Assembly (NCBI GenBank): GCA_964470055.1
Contig: CAYXZZ010000012.1
Span: 1-30,245, forward strand
Source of the DNA: JAEDES01 sp964470055
GTDB taxonomy: Bacteria; Bacillota_I; Bacilli_A; RF39; UBA660
Length of the DNA stretch: 30,245 nt
Direction: 5' to 3'
The notes below the pieces were generated by a model. That model ran no database searches, had not been told where the DNA came from, and saw only the letters and a program-made list of their open reading frames with translations. The translations under genes and the position numbers were made by a program. Shown here piece after piece: positions 15,401-23,060 of the stretch (position 1 is its first letter; each line of letters opens with the position of its first letter).

Positions 15401-15514
15401 TCCATCTTTTCTAGTATCAATACTTCTTTGTAAAATATCCATCTTTTTCCATTTTTCAGTTAATTTAGCCTCAGCAACACTAACTTTACTATTATCTAAT
15501 TTTTCAAAATTCAT
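12419..15514 (-). CDS. ileS: Isoleucyl-tRNA synthetase, long (type 2) form
   Basis: This 1031-residue class I synthetase charges tRNA-Ile with isoleucine. The HIGH-region signature is GPIYANAKPGIHHV (residues 46-59), with the PGIHH variant seen in some long bacterial IleRS. KMSKS is at 591-595. The editing (CP1) domain contains TTTPWTL (223-229) and GTGIVHIAPAFGEDD (311-325). Zinc-type cysteine pairs occur as CPRC (182), CWRC (388) and CPHC (501). Length and the domain after KMSKS fit the eukaryote-like type 2 enzymes, which are generally less sensitive to mupirocin; resistance here is inference. AAAGGAGG precedes the ATG. Expression is controlled by the T-box leader. The sepF and divIVA genes upstream match the Bacillus gene order. 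Confidence 0.96.
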   Translation of the reverse strand: MNFEKLDNSKVSVAEAKLTEKWKKMDILQRSIDTRKDGKKWVFYDGPIYANAKPGIHHVFAKTIKDAFCKYKTMQGYRVLRKIGLDTHGLPIEVNVEKKLGFKNKSDIEEFGIENFCKECNKETATNIDEVKHVTDMMGQFIDCSHPYVTCDNEFIESEWWIIKEMDKKGLIYHGNKVLPYCPRCGTELSSNEVAQGYQEDSVNTVIVPFKKRDEDVYFLVWTTTPWTLMANVALCVNPELEYVLVESQGYKFILADSLREKVVGEDALVLETYKGSDLVGTKYEQLMPFVEVDGKAFEVVADSYVTAEDGTGIVHIAPAFGEDDNKVCRENDIAFVNPVGKDGCYVCGPWEGRLVTEPELEIEIIKYLKENDKLFKKIKLVHDYPHCWRCKSPLIYYAKPAWYVKTTAVKDQIIKANEKINWYPEFIGTKRFANWLDNMVDWGISRNRYWGCPMPIWTCECGHKEVIGSLEELQEKIVENVNVREIELHRPYVDDLHIKCPHCGKTMERVKDVMDVWFDSGSMPYAQWHYPFENEESFLDQFPADFIAEGVDQTRGWFYVLLVISTIISGESSFKNVVVNDMMLDAHGKKMSKSTGNIIDPVQIMEKYGADTIRFYMCYVSPVWTPLKFSEEGVKEVYSKFTSTFKNSYSFFEMYANADNIDPREYNIPVEDRELIDRWLLSKLNRLVKDVNQAYQEFDLNKVAKLIVPFLNDDLSNWYIRSNRRRFWDSELTESKKAVYLTTYEVLVTLCKLCAPITPFLTEEIYTKLTGEESVHLANFPVENTDLINETVEERMDLVRDVCSLGRFAREEVNIKVRQPIQSLILPKSDEMIIGDLLPVISEELNVKEVVFKDDMTEYLEYVVKPNFKVLGKALGARIKELQGLLQNATVEQVNKINNGGLMVSLGGDDFTITPEMVLMEVKQKEGYASASNSRTCVVLETELTEELILEGLAREFVRKVQSLRKDADFVITDHIKVYYNGTQKIDEMLESWKDYVMGEVLGEELIKDEMLDDYSEMNDEKAAIRVERI

Positions 15515-15536
15515 AACAATTCCTCCTTTACTAAAT

Positions 15537-15755
15537 AAAAAAACTACTCATCCCTAAGGACGAATAGTTCGTGGTACCACCTTAATTTATAAGAAAACAT
15601 CTTTTCTTATCTTAATTACTATAACGCGTTACCGTATTTATCTTATCCATAAATCACAACTTGAAAGTGATCTTAATATTAACTTCATGTCTGTTTTCAC
15701 CAACCACAAACTCTCTACTTATCCATTAATATTACGTCTTTCGCACTTGCTTTCA
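15537..15755 (-). promoter_or_regulatory. T-box riboswitch of ileS (Ile-specific)
   Basis: On the - strand, stem I features (AGTAGAG near the base) are followed by a specifier loop where ATC, an Ile codon, lies in AAGATCAC (complement of 15669-15671). The T-box core AAGGTGGTACCACG is at 15568-15583. A terminator, AACTATTCGTCC-TTA-GGGATGAGTAGTT plus seven T, closes the leader, and the T-box sequence can form the competing antiterminator. Uncharged tRNA-Ile is expected to permit read-through into ileS. Confidence 0.93.
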
Positions 15756-15761
15756 AGAACT

Positions 15762-15790
15762 AATATAACACAAACTTTAGTGATTTACAA
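15762..15790 (-). promoter_or_regulatory. Promoter of the T-box-ileS transcript
   Basis: TTGTAA (complement of 15785-15790), a 17-bp spacer and TATATT (complement of 15762-15767). The start is near 15755. Confidence 0.75.
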
Positions 15791-15802
15791 TAATTAAATT
15801 AT

Positions 15803-16090
15803 TCATCTATCAATCTTCTTTGGAATAATAACTCCACTATTTTTCTTACCATAAGTCTTTGCTTTTTCACTGCCACCAACCGCAATACTATCAAATATCT
15901 TTTCTCTATTAGCCTTAACATCTTCATCTGTATAATATCCAAGCATCAACTCATTAAGATAACCCTTATCATCATCACTTGCCTCAGTATAAACTGTTCT
16001 ACCTGCCGTAACAGTAACCAACATAGTTCCAACTAATACAAATGAACAAATCTCTTTTCCTATTCTTTTATCAAAATTATTAAATCTCAT
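15803..16090 (-). CDS. Small exported or membrane-anchored protein, unknown
   Basis: This is a 95-residue protein with a positively charged N-terminus and one hydrophobic segment (about residues 14-30, ending TVTAGRTVYTEA) that looks like a signal peptide or anchor. The rest is hydrophilic, with a Lys/Gly-rich tail. AGGAGGG lies just before the ATG. It sits 26 bases after divIVA, in the slot between divIVA and ileS. I do not recognise the family. Its position suggests a cell-envelope or division link, which is inference. Confidence 0.65.
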   Translation of the reverse strand: MRFNNFDKRIGKEICSFVLVGTMLVTVTAGRTVYTEASDDDKGYLNELMLGYYTDEDVKANREKIFDSIAVGGSEKAKTYGKKNSGVIIPKKIDR

Positions 16091-16116
16091 ATTAACCCTC
16101 CTAAAACAAAACTAGA

Positions 16117-16554
16117 TCAGCAAGGATCTAGTTCTAAAACTTCTATTTCTTCAACAACAGCCATCTGTTGCTCCATAATTAACTTTAACTTTCTTTTAAA
16201 TATCTTCATATTTTTTTCTAAGATCTCTGCATTATTTTCAATTTTTTCCGCTTTAAGTAACGCTTCATTTACAATTCGACTAGCATTATGTTTAGCATCA
16301 ACAACAATCATTTCACTCTCTTCACGAGCCATTCTCTTTATATTGTCTCCTGTTTCTTCTGCTTTCATAATCGCTACCTTTAAAGTATTCTCTAACATCT
16401 TATAATGTTCAAGTTCAGCCTTTAATCTCTCAATCTCCGCACTTTGACTTTTACATCTAGCAACAATGCCTTCCGTTTGAGTTATCACATCACTTATAAA
16501 CTGATTTACTTCATCGCGATTATATCCATTAGCCTCATAACTAAATTTCTCCAT
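16117..16554 (-). CDS. divIVA: DivIVA-domain cell-division/polarity protein
   Basis: This 145-residue protein opens with the DivIVA membrane-binding motif (FSYEANGYNRDEVNQFI, residues 4-20). A long coiled coil fills about residues 25-135, with Lys/Glu heptads (ERLKAELEHYKMLENTLK). It lacks the long tail seen in some relatives. DivIVA proteins sense curved membrane at septa and poles. The gene lies 29 bases after sepF, as in Bacillus-type division clusters, though the ylmG and ylmH genes found between them there are absent. Confidence 0.9.
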   Translation of the reverse strand: MEKFSYEANGYNRDEVNQFISDVITQTEGIVARCKSQSAEIERLKAELEHYKMLENTLKVAIMKAEETGDNIKRMAREESEMIVVDAKHNASRIVNEALLKAEKIENNAEILEKNMKIFKRKLKLIMEQQMAVVEEIEVLELDPC

Positions 16555-16583
16555 ATAATCACCTCAGAAAAAATTACTTATCT

Positions 16584-17027
16584 TTAAAAGAAATCATCCT
16601 CATCGTCATTTTCTTTTTCACTCTTTTTATTACGTGTATTCTTGGCTACATTAGCATTATTCTCATCACTAATTTTACCTTCTACATTTACATTATTTGG
16701 AGTGCAAAGAAAGATTCCTCCACCTAACTTTTCCAACTTACCACCTATAGCATAAATTGCCCCATACAAAAAGTCAATAATTCTTTTTGCTTGATCTGGA
16801 GTAACCCGCTTCAAATTAACTACCACCGCACTTCTACTTTTTAAGTAGTCAGCAATCTGTTGACTTTCAGAGTACGCACGTGGTTCAAGTAACATCATTT
16901 TACTTCCAGCAACACCATTTTGCTCATGATATTCTTCTTTTGAAGTATTATAAAATTCATCATCACCAGTCGTAGTCTCTGGTTCGCTATCACCTGTAAA
17001 AAAACCTTTTAATTTATCTAAAGCCAT
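16584..17027 (-). CDS. sepF: Cell-division protein SepF
   Basis: This is a 147-residue protein. Residues 1-10 form the amphipathic membrane-targeting helix (MALDKLKGFF). An acidic linker follows, then the SepF core (about 42-115: MMLLEPRAYSESQQIADYL, SAVVVNLKRVTPDQAKRIIDF, GGGIFLCTPNNV). A highly charged Lys/Asp/Glu tail follows. SepF polymerises into arcs and links FtsZ filaments to the membrane. A GGAGG site precedes the ATG, and an extended -10 (TGGTATAGT) is seen upstream. It is the first gene of the sepF, divIVA and small exported protein unit. Confidence 0.93.
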   Translation of the reverse strand: MALDKLKGFFTGDSEPETTTGDDEFYNTSKEEYHEQNGVAGSKMMLLEPRAYSESQQIADYLKSRSAVVVNLKRVTPDQAKRIIDFLYGAIYAIGGKLEKLGGGIFLCTPNNVNVEGKISDENNANVAKNTRNKKSEKENDDEDDFF

Positions 17028-17088
17028 AAAACTTATCCTCCATCCTAATTATCCATATATTACTATACCAATTCTATCACAAAACAAA

Positions 17089-17123
17089 AAAAAGAAAAAG
17101 ACTAAAATTAATTAATTTTAGTC
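17089..17123 (-). terminator. Terminator of the HerA-like gene
   Basis: A 24-base near-perfect palindrome, GACTAAAATTAA/TTAATTTTAGTC, includes the stop codon and is followed by a U-rich run on the - strand. Confidence 0.8.
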
Positions 17124-19079
17124 ATCTAACAATTCTTGTGTATTCTGTTGAATAAAAATTCCTTGACCTTGAGTCTGAGCCGCTACTTGTTGTGCAACCA
17201 TTTGTGGTTGTGAAGCAGTCTGTTGAGTAAGTACCGGTTGTGCTGCATACATTTGTGATGAAACACTCGTACCAAAAACAGTTGTCGGTGCACTTGCAAT
17301 AATCTCTTGCATTGACTTATACCAAACAGTTTCTAAATCTACGTTATTTGATAACGGTCTAGGATTTGGCAAATCAACATAAAGTCGAATTGGTACTTTA
17401 AACGCACTACCAAAAGCAATAGCATTACCTGGTTTTAAATTTTTAAGTTGCAACACTATTTCTGTAGATACATTAGGAACCATCGTTCTAATATACTCTA
17501 AATCAACTGGATGCATCGTTCTTAAAATAATGAAATTAGCACATTGTGACACACAAGTATCAGAAAGTTCACTAGGTCTTTGCGTAATAAGGGCTAAAAA
17601 CATTCCGTACTTACGTCCTTCTTTACTAATTCTCTCAAATATATTATATCCTAATAACTCAACATCACTATCGTGTTGAACATAACGGTGAGCCTCTTCA
17701 ATAATAATATGAAATGCTCTACTACCACGAGGTTTAATCGTACTAGCCTTCTTAAATAACATTCTCGACAAAATCTTTGTAATTACTTTTGCTAATCGAT
17801 CATCAATATAATTTATATTAAAATTAACTACCTGACATTTTCCACCAGTCTGTTTATTTAGTAACAAATCTTCAATAAATTGATCTATTGTTACATATTT
17901 AGGATATGAAAAATATTCTCTATTTTCTCCACTAGCCAAAGTATGTAGTCTAACACTAATTACATTTGCATAATCAAAAACTTTATCGCTCTTTAAAATC
18001 CCCTCACTAATAAGAGCAAAGTCCATAGCCATTTCTAAATCAGCCAATGTATAAAAAGGATTTATATCTTCAGGAGCCAACTCAACTTGTTCATCTTGAA
18101 TATACCCTCTTATAAATTCAACAACAAGTTCCATCTCCTGCATCTTACCAGATTTATCTACAAATAAACATTGTTTAAAAGTACGTGTATACCCAGGTTG
18201 AACAATTTGACTATTTAAATTAAGTGATGGTGTATTAAACTTAGTCAAAACACCAATAACCTGATCTCTAATTTTTGTCGAATCATTACCAGACAATAAA
18301 ATATCTTGAACTGCTCTAGCAATAATATCATTCTTTTTCTTTATAACATTAGCCCCATCTCCTGTAAGAACTGGAACCAATTTTAAAGTCTTCTCTATTA
18401 TTGGCAATTGTGATGGTGTCGTAACATCAAGTAACAACGCTAAATCATCAACATCAAGTAACCAAACCGGAATACGTAAAATCTCTGTGTCAGGATTATC
18501 TAAATTAGTAGTATATGACTTATAATTTAATTTTGGATTTTTCTCATGTAAAGTACTAAAGGCATTAGTATATTCACCATACGCATCAAAGAAAAATAAA
18601 TTAGCATTTACCGGTGGTGTTGGACTACTTGTAAATAACTTTTGCAAAATAGATGCAACCGTACAAGACTTACCAGCACCAGAATTTCCAAGAATCGCAA
18701 AATGACTATTAAAAAAATCATTTATCGCAATATTAATCTTATATCCTTCATATATCGTACTTGTTCCAAAATTAGTTTGACCAATTTTAGTTGTTTGTTC
18801 TCCGAATAAAATCGCCAACTCTTCAGTCTTAATAAGTCTCGGAATTGATTTAAACGATGGTTTCGAATTTGCACCAGGTATAAAATTATTATCTTTAATT
18901 TCACCAACAATTATTACTGTCATCTTTTCACGATTAGTATTTGCAATCTCTCCAACAACTTTTTTTCTACCATCATCAAACACAACATGTAATCCTACCA
19001 AGTTAGGTTGTTGTGTAATATCAATCCCCAATTTAATATATACATAATTATCAATAATTTCTATAATAGACCCTAGCAC
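17118..19079 (-). CDS. HerA-type (DUF87) hexameric ATPase
   Basis: This 653-residue protein has the HerA layout. An N-terminal beta-barrel (about residues 1-95) is followed by a RecA-like ATPase with Walker A GNSGAGKS (131-138). The Walker B is AFHIIIEEAHRYV (about 450-465), and the motif ALITQRPSELSDTCVSQC follows with an arginine-rich region. The C-terminus (last 60 residues) is Gln/Ala/Thr-rich. HerA enzymes translocate DNA and usually act with the nuclease NurA or, in defence systems, with Sir2 or other effectors. No such partner is adjacent here. The start is GTG 19079 with GAGGGTG upstream. It appears to be its own transcription unit. Confidence 0.85.
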   Translation of the reverse strand: MLGSIIEIIDNYVYIKLGIDITQQPNLVGLHVVFDDGRKKVVGEIANTNREKMTVIIVGEIKDNNFIPGANSKPSFKSIPRLIKTEELAILFGEQTTKIGQTNFGTSTIYEGYKINIAINDFFNSHFAILGNSGAGKSCTVASILQKLFTSSPTPPVNANLFFFDAYGEYTNAFSTLHEKNPKLNYKSYTTNLDNPDTEILRIPVWLLDVDDLALLLDVTTPSQLPIIEKTLKLVPVLTGDGANVIKKKNDIIARAVQDILLSGNDSTKIRDQVIGVLTKFNTPSLNLNSQIVQPGYTRTFKQCLFVDKSGKMQEMELVVEFIRGYIQDEQVELAPEDINPFYTLADLEMAMDFALISEGILKSDKVFDYANVISVRLHTLASGENREYFSYPKYVTIDQFIEDLLLNKQTGGKCQVVNFNINYIDDRLAKVITKILSRMLFKKASTIKPRGSRAFHIIIEEAHRYVQHDSDVELLGYNIFERISKEGRKYGMFLALITQRPSELSDTCVSQCANFIILRTMHPVDLEYIRTMVPNVSTEIVLQLKNLKPGNAIAFGSAFKVPIRLYVDLPNPRPLSNNVDLETVWYKSMQEIIASAPTTVFGTSVSSQMYAAQPVLTQQTASQPQMVAQQVAAQTQGQGIFIQQNTQELLDD

Positions 19080-19122
19080 TATAACACCCTCTTATTATAA
19101 ATAAGTATATCAAAAAAAAGTC

Positions 19123-19147
19123 ATAAAAAAAAGTCACTAATTGACTT
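19123..19147 (-). terminator. Terminator of the lipoprotein gene
   Basis: AAGTCA-ATTAG-TGACTT followed by eight T on the - strand. Confidence 0.75.
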
Positions 19148-19159
19148 TTTTACAAAATA

Positions 19160-19768
19160 TTACCCTTCAAATAAACCATGAATTTTTTGTCTATCAACAT
19201 CACTCATATCTTCAACAACCCATTCATCATCTTCTTTAATCAAATGAAAAGTAATTTCATAGTATGCCTTATCAGTAACATCCATTAATTGTTTAATCTT
19301 ATAAGTAATAAATGATGATACATTTTCAATAGTGTCCTCTACTGCATCACCTACATCATTATCGTCGTTGTCATTGTCATTATTATTGTTATTATTATCG
19401 TTATCATCATCAAACTCATCTCTATGTTCTGTATAATACTCACGAGATTCTCTAATAGAATTAGCATAATCATAAACTTCTACTTCAACTAAAACAGTTG
19501 CTTCATTTCCATTAATTTCTTCATCTTTAATCTTGTAAGATAAATTTTGATACTGTTTTTCCATCAAAGTTTGATAATCTTTCTTTTGTTCATCATTCAT
19601 TGTTGTATCATTAGAAATAATATTATCCAATTGTGTTAAAACATCGCTATCCATTGTCTGATATTTTCCTAATACTTCCTCTACCGCATCAGTAGGTGTC
19701 ATATTCTTACCACAACCAGTCATAAATAAGACTAATAAAGACAAACATATAATTAATTTCTTTTTCAT
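19160..19768 (-). CDS. Lipoprotein with an Asp/Asn repeat tract
   Basis: This is a 202-residue predicted lipoprotein. The signal peptide MKKKLIICLSLLVLFMTGCG ends in a clear lipobox with the acylated Cys at residue 19. A helical region and beta strands (ATVLVEVEVYDYA, AYYEITFHLIKEDDEWVVED) resemble DUF4878-like small lipoproteins. A low-complexity run of Asp and Asn lies around residues 120-140, encoded by AAT/GAT/GAC triplets. I chose ATG 19768 because GGGAGG precedes it. It follows the PP2C gene after a terminator. Function unknown. Confidence 0.75.
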   Translation of the reverse strand: MKKKLIICLSLLVLFMTGCGKNMTPTDAVEEVLGKYQTMDSDVLTQLDNIISNDTTMNDEQKKDYQTLMEKQYQNLSYKIKDEEINGNEATVLVEVEVYDYANSIRESREYYTEHRDEFDDDNDNNNNNNDNDNDDNDVGDAVEDTIENVSSFITYKIKQLMDVTDKAYYEITFHLIKEDDEWVVEDMSDVDRQKIHGLFEG

Positions 19769-19796
19769 AATTTTCCTCCCATTATTAAAATGCATA

Positions 19797-19831
19797 AAAA
19801 AAGACCAATTTATACTAAATAAATTAATCTT
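19797..19831 (-). terminator. Terminator of the PP2C gene
   Basis: A 13-pair stem with two G-U pairs (AAGATTAATTTAT with ATAAATTGGTCTT) includes the stop codon and is followed by seven T. Confidence 0.8.
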
Positions 19832-20621
19832 TTATAAAAATAACACCACTCGCATTATCTCTTCCATGTAACGGAACTGTAAACTTACCTTTATATTTCA
19901 TTTTTAAACTCATCGGAACTTTTAACTTTAAATCTTTATTTACAGCAACATTAATAATATTTTTAAGTGTTTCCTTTTTATTTTTCTTTTGAAGTAACTT
20001 ACTAATATCACTGTCTCCTAATATATCAGTCACTCCATCTGAAAACAACATTGCCATTTCATAATCATTTTTAACGATATAAGACTTGCTTTTACAAAAG
20101 TCATCATTAAGTCCTACACATGCCGTTATAAAATTATTCGTTGGAAAAAATCTTAAATCGTCTTTTTCAACATCACCATCTTTATAATAAATCCAAACTC
20201 CAGAGTCATCCTCTGTAACTTGTATCAACTCACCATTTTTATAAATATAACCTCGAGAATCACCAATATTATAAAACAAAGTTTTTTCACTACCAACTAT
20301 CGCAATAGAAAGTGTAGTCCCCAAGAAATTCTCCCCATATTTTTGAATTAAATATTTATTTACTTCTCCAATTCTCTTATCTAGTGCCGCGTTTACTCCT
20401 TCAATAGCACTTAAAAAACTAGGATCTTCATGATAAAACCAAGCCTCTATATCAGCCCCAACCTCATGACTTGCGACATCTCCTTGACTTTTACCACCCA
20501 TTCCATCAGCAAGTATTAATAATTTAACATCGGGATTTTTAGGATGTCCACTACAAAAAACATAGTCTTCATTAATCTTTCTAAGTAATCCAACATCACT
20601 AATTGCTTGTAATATATCCAT
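19824..20621 (-). CDS. PP2C-family Ser/Thr protein phosphatase
   Basis: This 265-residue protein carries the PP2C metal-binding motifs: RKINEDY (residues 14-20), LADGMGGKSQGD (38-49, the DGMGG motif), IGDSRGYIY (about 120) and MLFSDGVTD (about 205). The last metal-binding site appears as GRDNASGVIF near the end. It should dephosphorylate Ser/Thr phosphoproteins in the cytoplasm. In many Firmicutes the phosphatase PrpC is paired with the kinase PrkC, but no kinase lies next to it here. ATG 20621 has AGAGGTG upstream and is preferred over an ATG 57 bases earlier. An extended -10 promoter lies at 20647-20652. Confidence 0.88.
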   Translation of the reverse strand: MDILQAISDVGLLRKINEDYVFCSGHPKNPDVKLLILADGMGGKSQGDVASHEVGADIEAWFYHEDPSFLSAIEGVNAALDKRIGEVNKYLIQKYGENFLGTTLSIAIVGSEKTLFYNIGDSRGYIYKNGELIQVTEDDSGVWIYYKDGDVEKDDLRFFPTNNFITACVGLNDDFCKSKSYIVKNDYEMAMLFSDGVTDILGDSDISKLLQKKNKKETLKNIINVAVNKDLKLKVPMSLKMKYKGKFTVPLHGRDNASGVIFIKD

Positions 20622-20646
20622 AGAAAACACCTCTTGCTTTCCTACA

Positions 20647-20655
20647 ATTATAGCA
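20647..20655 (-). promoter_or_regulatory. Extended -10 promoter of the PP2C gene
   Basis: TGCTATAAT on the - strand, 25-35 bases before the ATG. No convincing -35 is visible, as is common with extended -10 elements. Confidence 0.6.
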
Positions 20656-20681
20656 CGCAACACACAAAGATTTTTCAAAAA

Positions 20682-20716
20682 ACAAAAAGAAGTCTACATA
20701 TAGTATGTAAACTTCT
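20682..20716 (-). terminator. Terminator of asnS
   Basis: AGAAGTTTACATA/TATGTAGACTTCT forms a 13-pair stem with one G-U pair, followed by TTTTTG on the - strand. Confidence 0.8.
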
Positions 20717-20721
20717 GTTAA

Positions 20722-22101
20722 TTAAAATTCACAATTTCCTGGTGTTCTTGGGAAAGGAATAACATCTCTAATATTTTCTACTCCTGTTAGATAAATAAGT
20801 AACCTTTCAAATCCCATACCAAATCCTGAATGTACACATCCACCAAATTTACGTAGGTTCAAGTACCAATCTAATCCTTCTTTTTCCATTCCAAGTTCAT
20901 TCATACGATTAACTAACTTATCATAGTCTTCCTCACGTTGAGATCCACCCATTAACTCTCCTGCTCCTGGAACTTCTAAGTCAACTGCCGCAACAGTTTT
21001 ACCATCAGCATTTTGTTTCATATAGAATGCCTTAATATCTTTTGGCCAGTTCTTAATAAATACTGGACCATTAAAGTATTCAGTAATATATTTTTCATGT
21101 TCTTTAGCAATATCTTCACCATACTCTGGCTCAAATTCCCATTTAACATCTGCCTCTTTTAATATTCTAATTACTTCTTCATGATCAACTCTTACAAAAT
21201 CTGAAGATACTAACTTTTCTAATTTTTCAAGCAATCCTTTTTCAACAAACTTATCAAAGAATTCCATTTCACTAGGACATTTATCAAGTACATATTTAAC
21301 TACATACTTTAACATATCTTCCATAATATCCATATCTTTATCTAAATCACAAAATGCAATCTCTGGTTCAATCATCCAAAACTCATTCGCATGTGTTTTC
21401 GTATTAGAGTTTTCTGCTCTAAAAGTCGGTCCAAATGTATAAGTCTTTTTATAAGCAAGAGCAAATGTTTCAGCCTGTAATTGTCCACTAACCGTAAGTG
21501 CTGCTTGTTTACCAAAGAAATCTTTACTATAATCAACTTTTCCACTCTTCGCAACTCTATCTAAATCAAGTGTCGTTACTTGGAACATTTCTCCTGCACC
21601 TTCACAGTCACTTGCTGTAATTAATGGTGCATGGAAATATACATATCCATTCTTTTGGAAATATTCATGTATTGCTGCAGCCGCAACACTTCTAACTCTA
21701 AATACTGCTCCAAATAAATTTGTTCTTGGTCTTAAATACGCTTGTTCTCTTAAAAATTCTCTTGTATGTCTTTTTGGTTGAATTGGGTAATCTTCTGGAC
21801 AAGATCCCAATAATACAACTTTACTTGCTTGAACTTCAAATTCTTGTCCTTGAGCAGGTGATGGAGTAACAGTACCAACCACTTCAATTGCTGAACCAAC
21901 ACTAATCTTTTGAATTTCTTCAAAATCACTTAATTTATTATCATATACAACTTGTACACTCTTAAAACAAGTTCCATCATTAAAATCTATAAAACCAAAT
22001 TCTTTTTGTTTACGATGGTTTCTTACCCATCCTTGAAGTGTTACTTCACTTCCAATCTTACTTTTAACATCTTCGTATAATTTACAAACATCTATAACCA
22101 T
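20722..22101 (-). CDS. asnS: Asparaginyl-tRNA synthetase
   Basis: This 459-residue class IIb synthetase has an N-terminal OB-fold anticodon-binding domain (about residues 15-105: VTLQGWVRNHRKQKEFGFI). The catalytic core has motif 2 at FGPTFRAENSNTKTHANEFW and motif 3 at GFGMGFERLLIY near the C-terminus. The asparagine-specific HANEFW stretch favours AsnRS over AspRS. GGAGG lies eight bases before the ATG and overlaps the very end of the GH3 pseudogene, so asnS is probably transcribed through that remnant from the RluA promoter. No clear promoter is seen right before it. Confidence 0.96.
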   Translation of the reverse strand: MVIDVCKLYEDVKSKIGSEVTLQGWVRNHRKQKEFGFIDFNDGTCFKSVQVVYDNKLSDFEEIQKISVGSAIEVVGTVTPSPAQGQEFEVQASKVVLLGSCPEDYPIQPKRHTREFLREQAYLRPRTNLFGAVFRVRSVAAAAIHEYFQKNGYVYFHAPLITASDCEGAGEMFQVTTLDLDRVAKSGKVDYSKDFFGKQAALTVSGQLQAETFALAYKKTYTFGPTFRAENSNTKTHANEFWMIEPEIAFCDLDKDMDIMEDMLKYVVKYVLDKCPSEMEFFDKFVEKGLLEKLEKLVSSDFVRVDHEEVIRILKEADVKWEFEPEYGEDIAKEHEKYITEYFNGPVFIKNWPKDIKAFYMKQNADGKTVAAVDLEVPGAGELMGGSQREEDYDKLVNRMNELGMEKEGLDWYLNLRKFGGCVHSGFGMGFERLLIYLTGVENIRDVIPFPRTPGNCEF

Positions 22102-22113
22102 AATTATACCTCC

Positions 22114-23050
22114 TTAAATAATCTTATAAGTATATTTACAAGCAATTATTCTCTTAACTGCCATATCAATAGTCTCTTCTTTTATTGTACCATTTTTTAC
22201 ATTATTTAAAACTTCATTATACATAGTTTCAAAATCTGATGTAATAATCATATCATTTCCTGCATTAATTGCAAGAGTTGCTGCATTATTTTCTAAAACA
22301 TATTACTTTACTGCATCCATTGCTAAATCATCTTTTATAACTACTCCAGTAAAACCCAAAGTATTTCTAAGCTCACCAATCACTTTACTACTTAATGATG
22401 ATGGATACACATTATCAATAGCATTAACTATATTATGTGAAACAAGTATTGTAGGTACTCCTACTTCAATTCCTGCCTTAAACGATAAGAAATCCCTGAA
22501 TTATTATTATAACTAACTATATTAGCAATAAAAGTCGAAGTTTCTTTAGCATCTCTCCCAAAAGTTCTAATATTTATATAATCATTACTATTAGTAGAAA
22601 CAGCCGCAACAGATGCTAAATTAAGATTAAGTCCAAGTCCCAGTAATAATTCTGCTTTCTCCGTTTCATCTACTGCTAATGCTAAAGGTATCTTACTTAA
22701 ATCCTGTTTATCTACTAATTCTTTTTTATAGACTCTTTCGTATGATTTTGAAAGTCTTTCGCAAATAAAACAAACCCTCCAACATAATAATCAGTTATTT
22801 GTTTTGAAAAAGTTGAAACGTCATATCTAACTAAAAATCATTGCCCAACTTTCTCTCCTAAAGTCATTTTACCCATCAACTTTTTCGCATCATTGTAATA
22901 CTCATTAAATATATCTTTAGTTTTCTCTTCGGAAAAATCTTCTATTTCTTTTTCCAAATTATTTTGGATATCTTCTCTATCACCATAAATAAAATATATT
23001 CCACCACATACTACTAACACTAATACAATTACAGTAATTATTCTTTTCAT
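22114..23050 (-). pseudogene. Glycoside hydrolase family 3 (NagZ-like) remnant
   Basis: An intact 5' part (22838-23050) encodes a signal-anchor (MKRIITVIVLVLVV...) and the family start LMGKMTLGEKVGQ, then hits a stop. GH3 sequence continues in shifting frames: FLVRYDVSTF, YVGGFVLFAKDF, LALAVDE, LGLNLNLASVA, VPTILVSHNIV, LGFTGVVIKDDLAMDA (the aspartate-rich region) and a last helix ending at TAA 22116-22114. The DEEGG substrate loop and the KHFPGHG catalytic-loop region of NagZ-type beta-N-acetylhexosaminidases are deleted. The parent probably cleaved N-acetylglucosamine-containing cell-wall sugars outside the membrane. The remnant lies 10 bases after rluA and stays in that transcript. Confidence 0.85.
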
Positions 23051-23060
23051 AGTAGCACCA

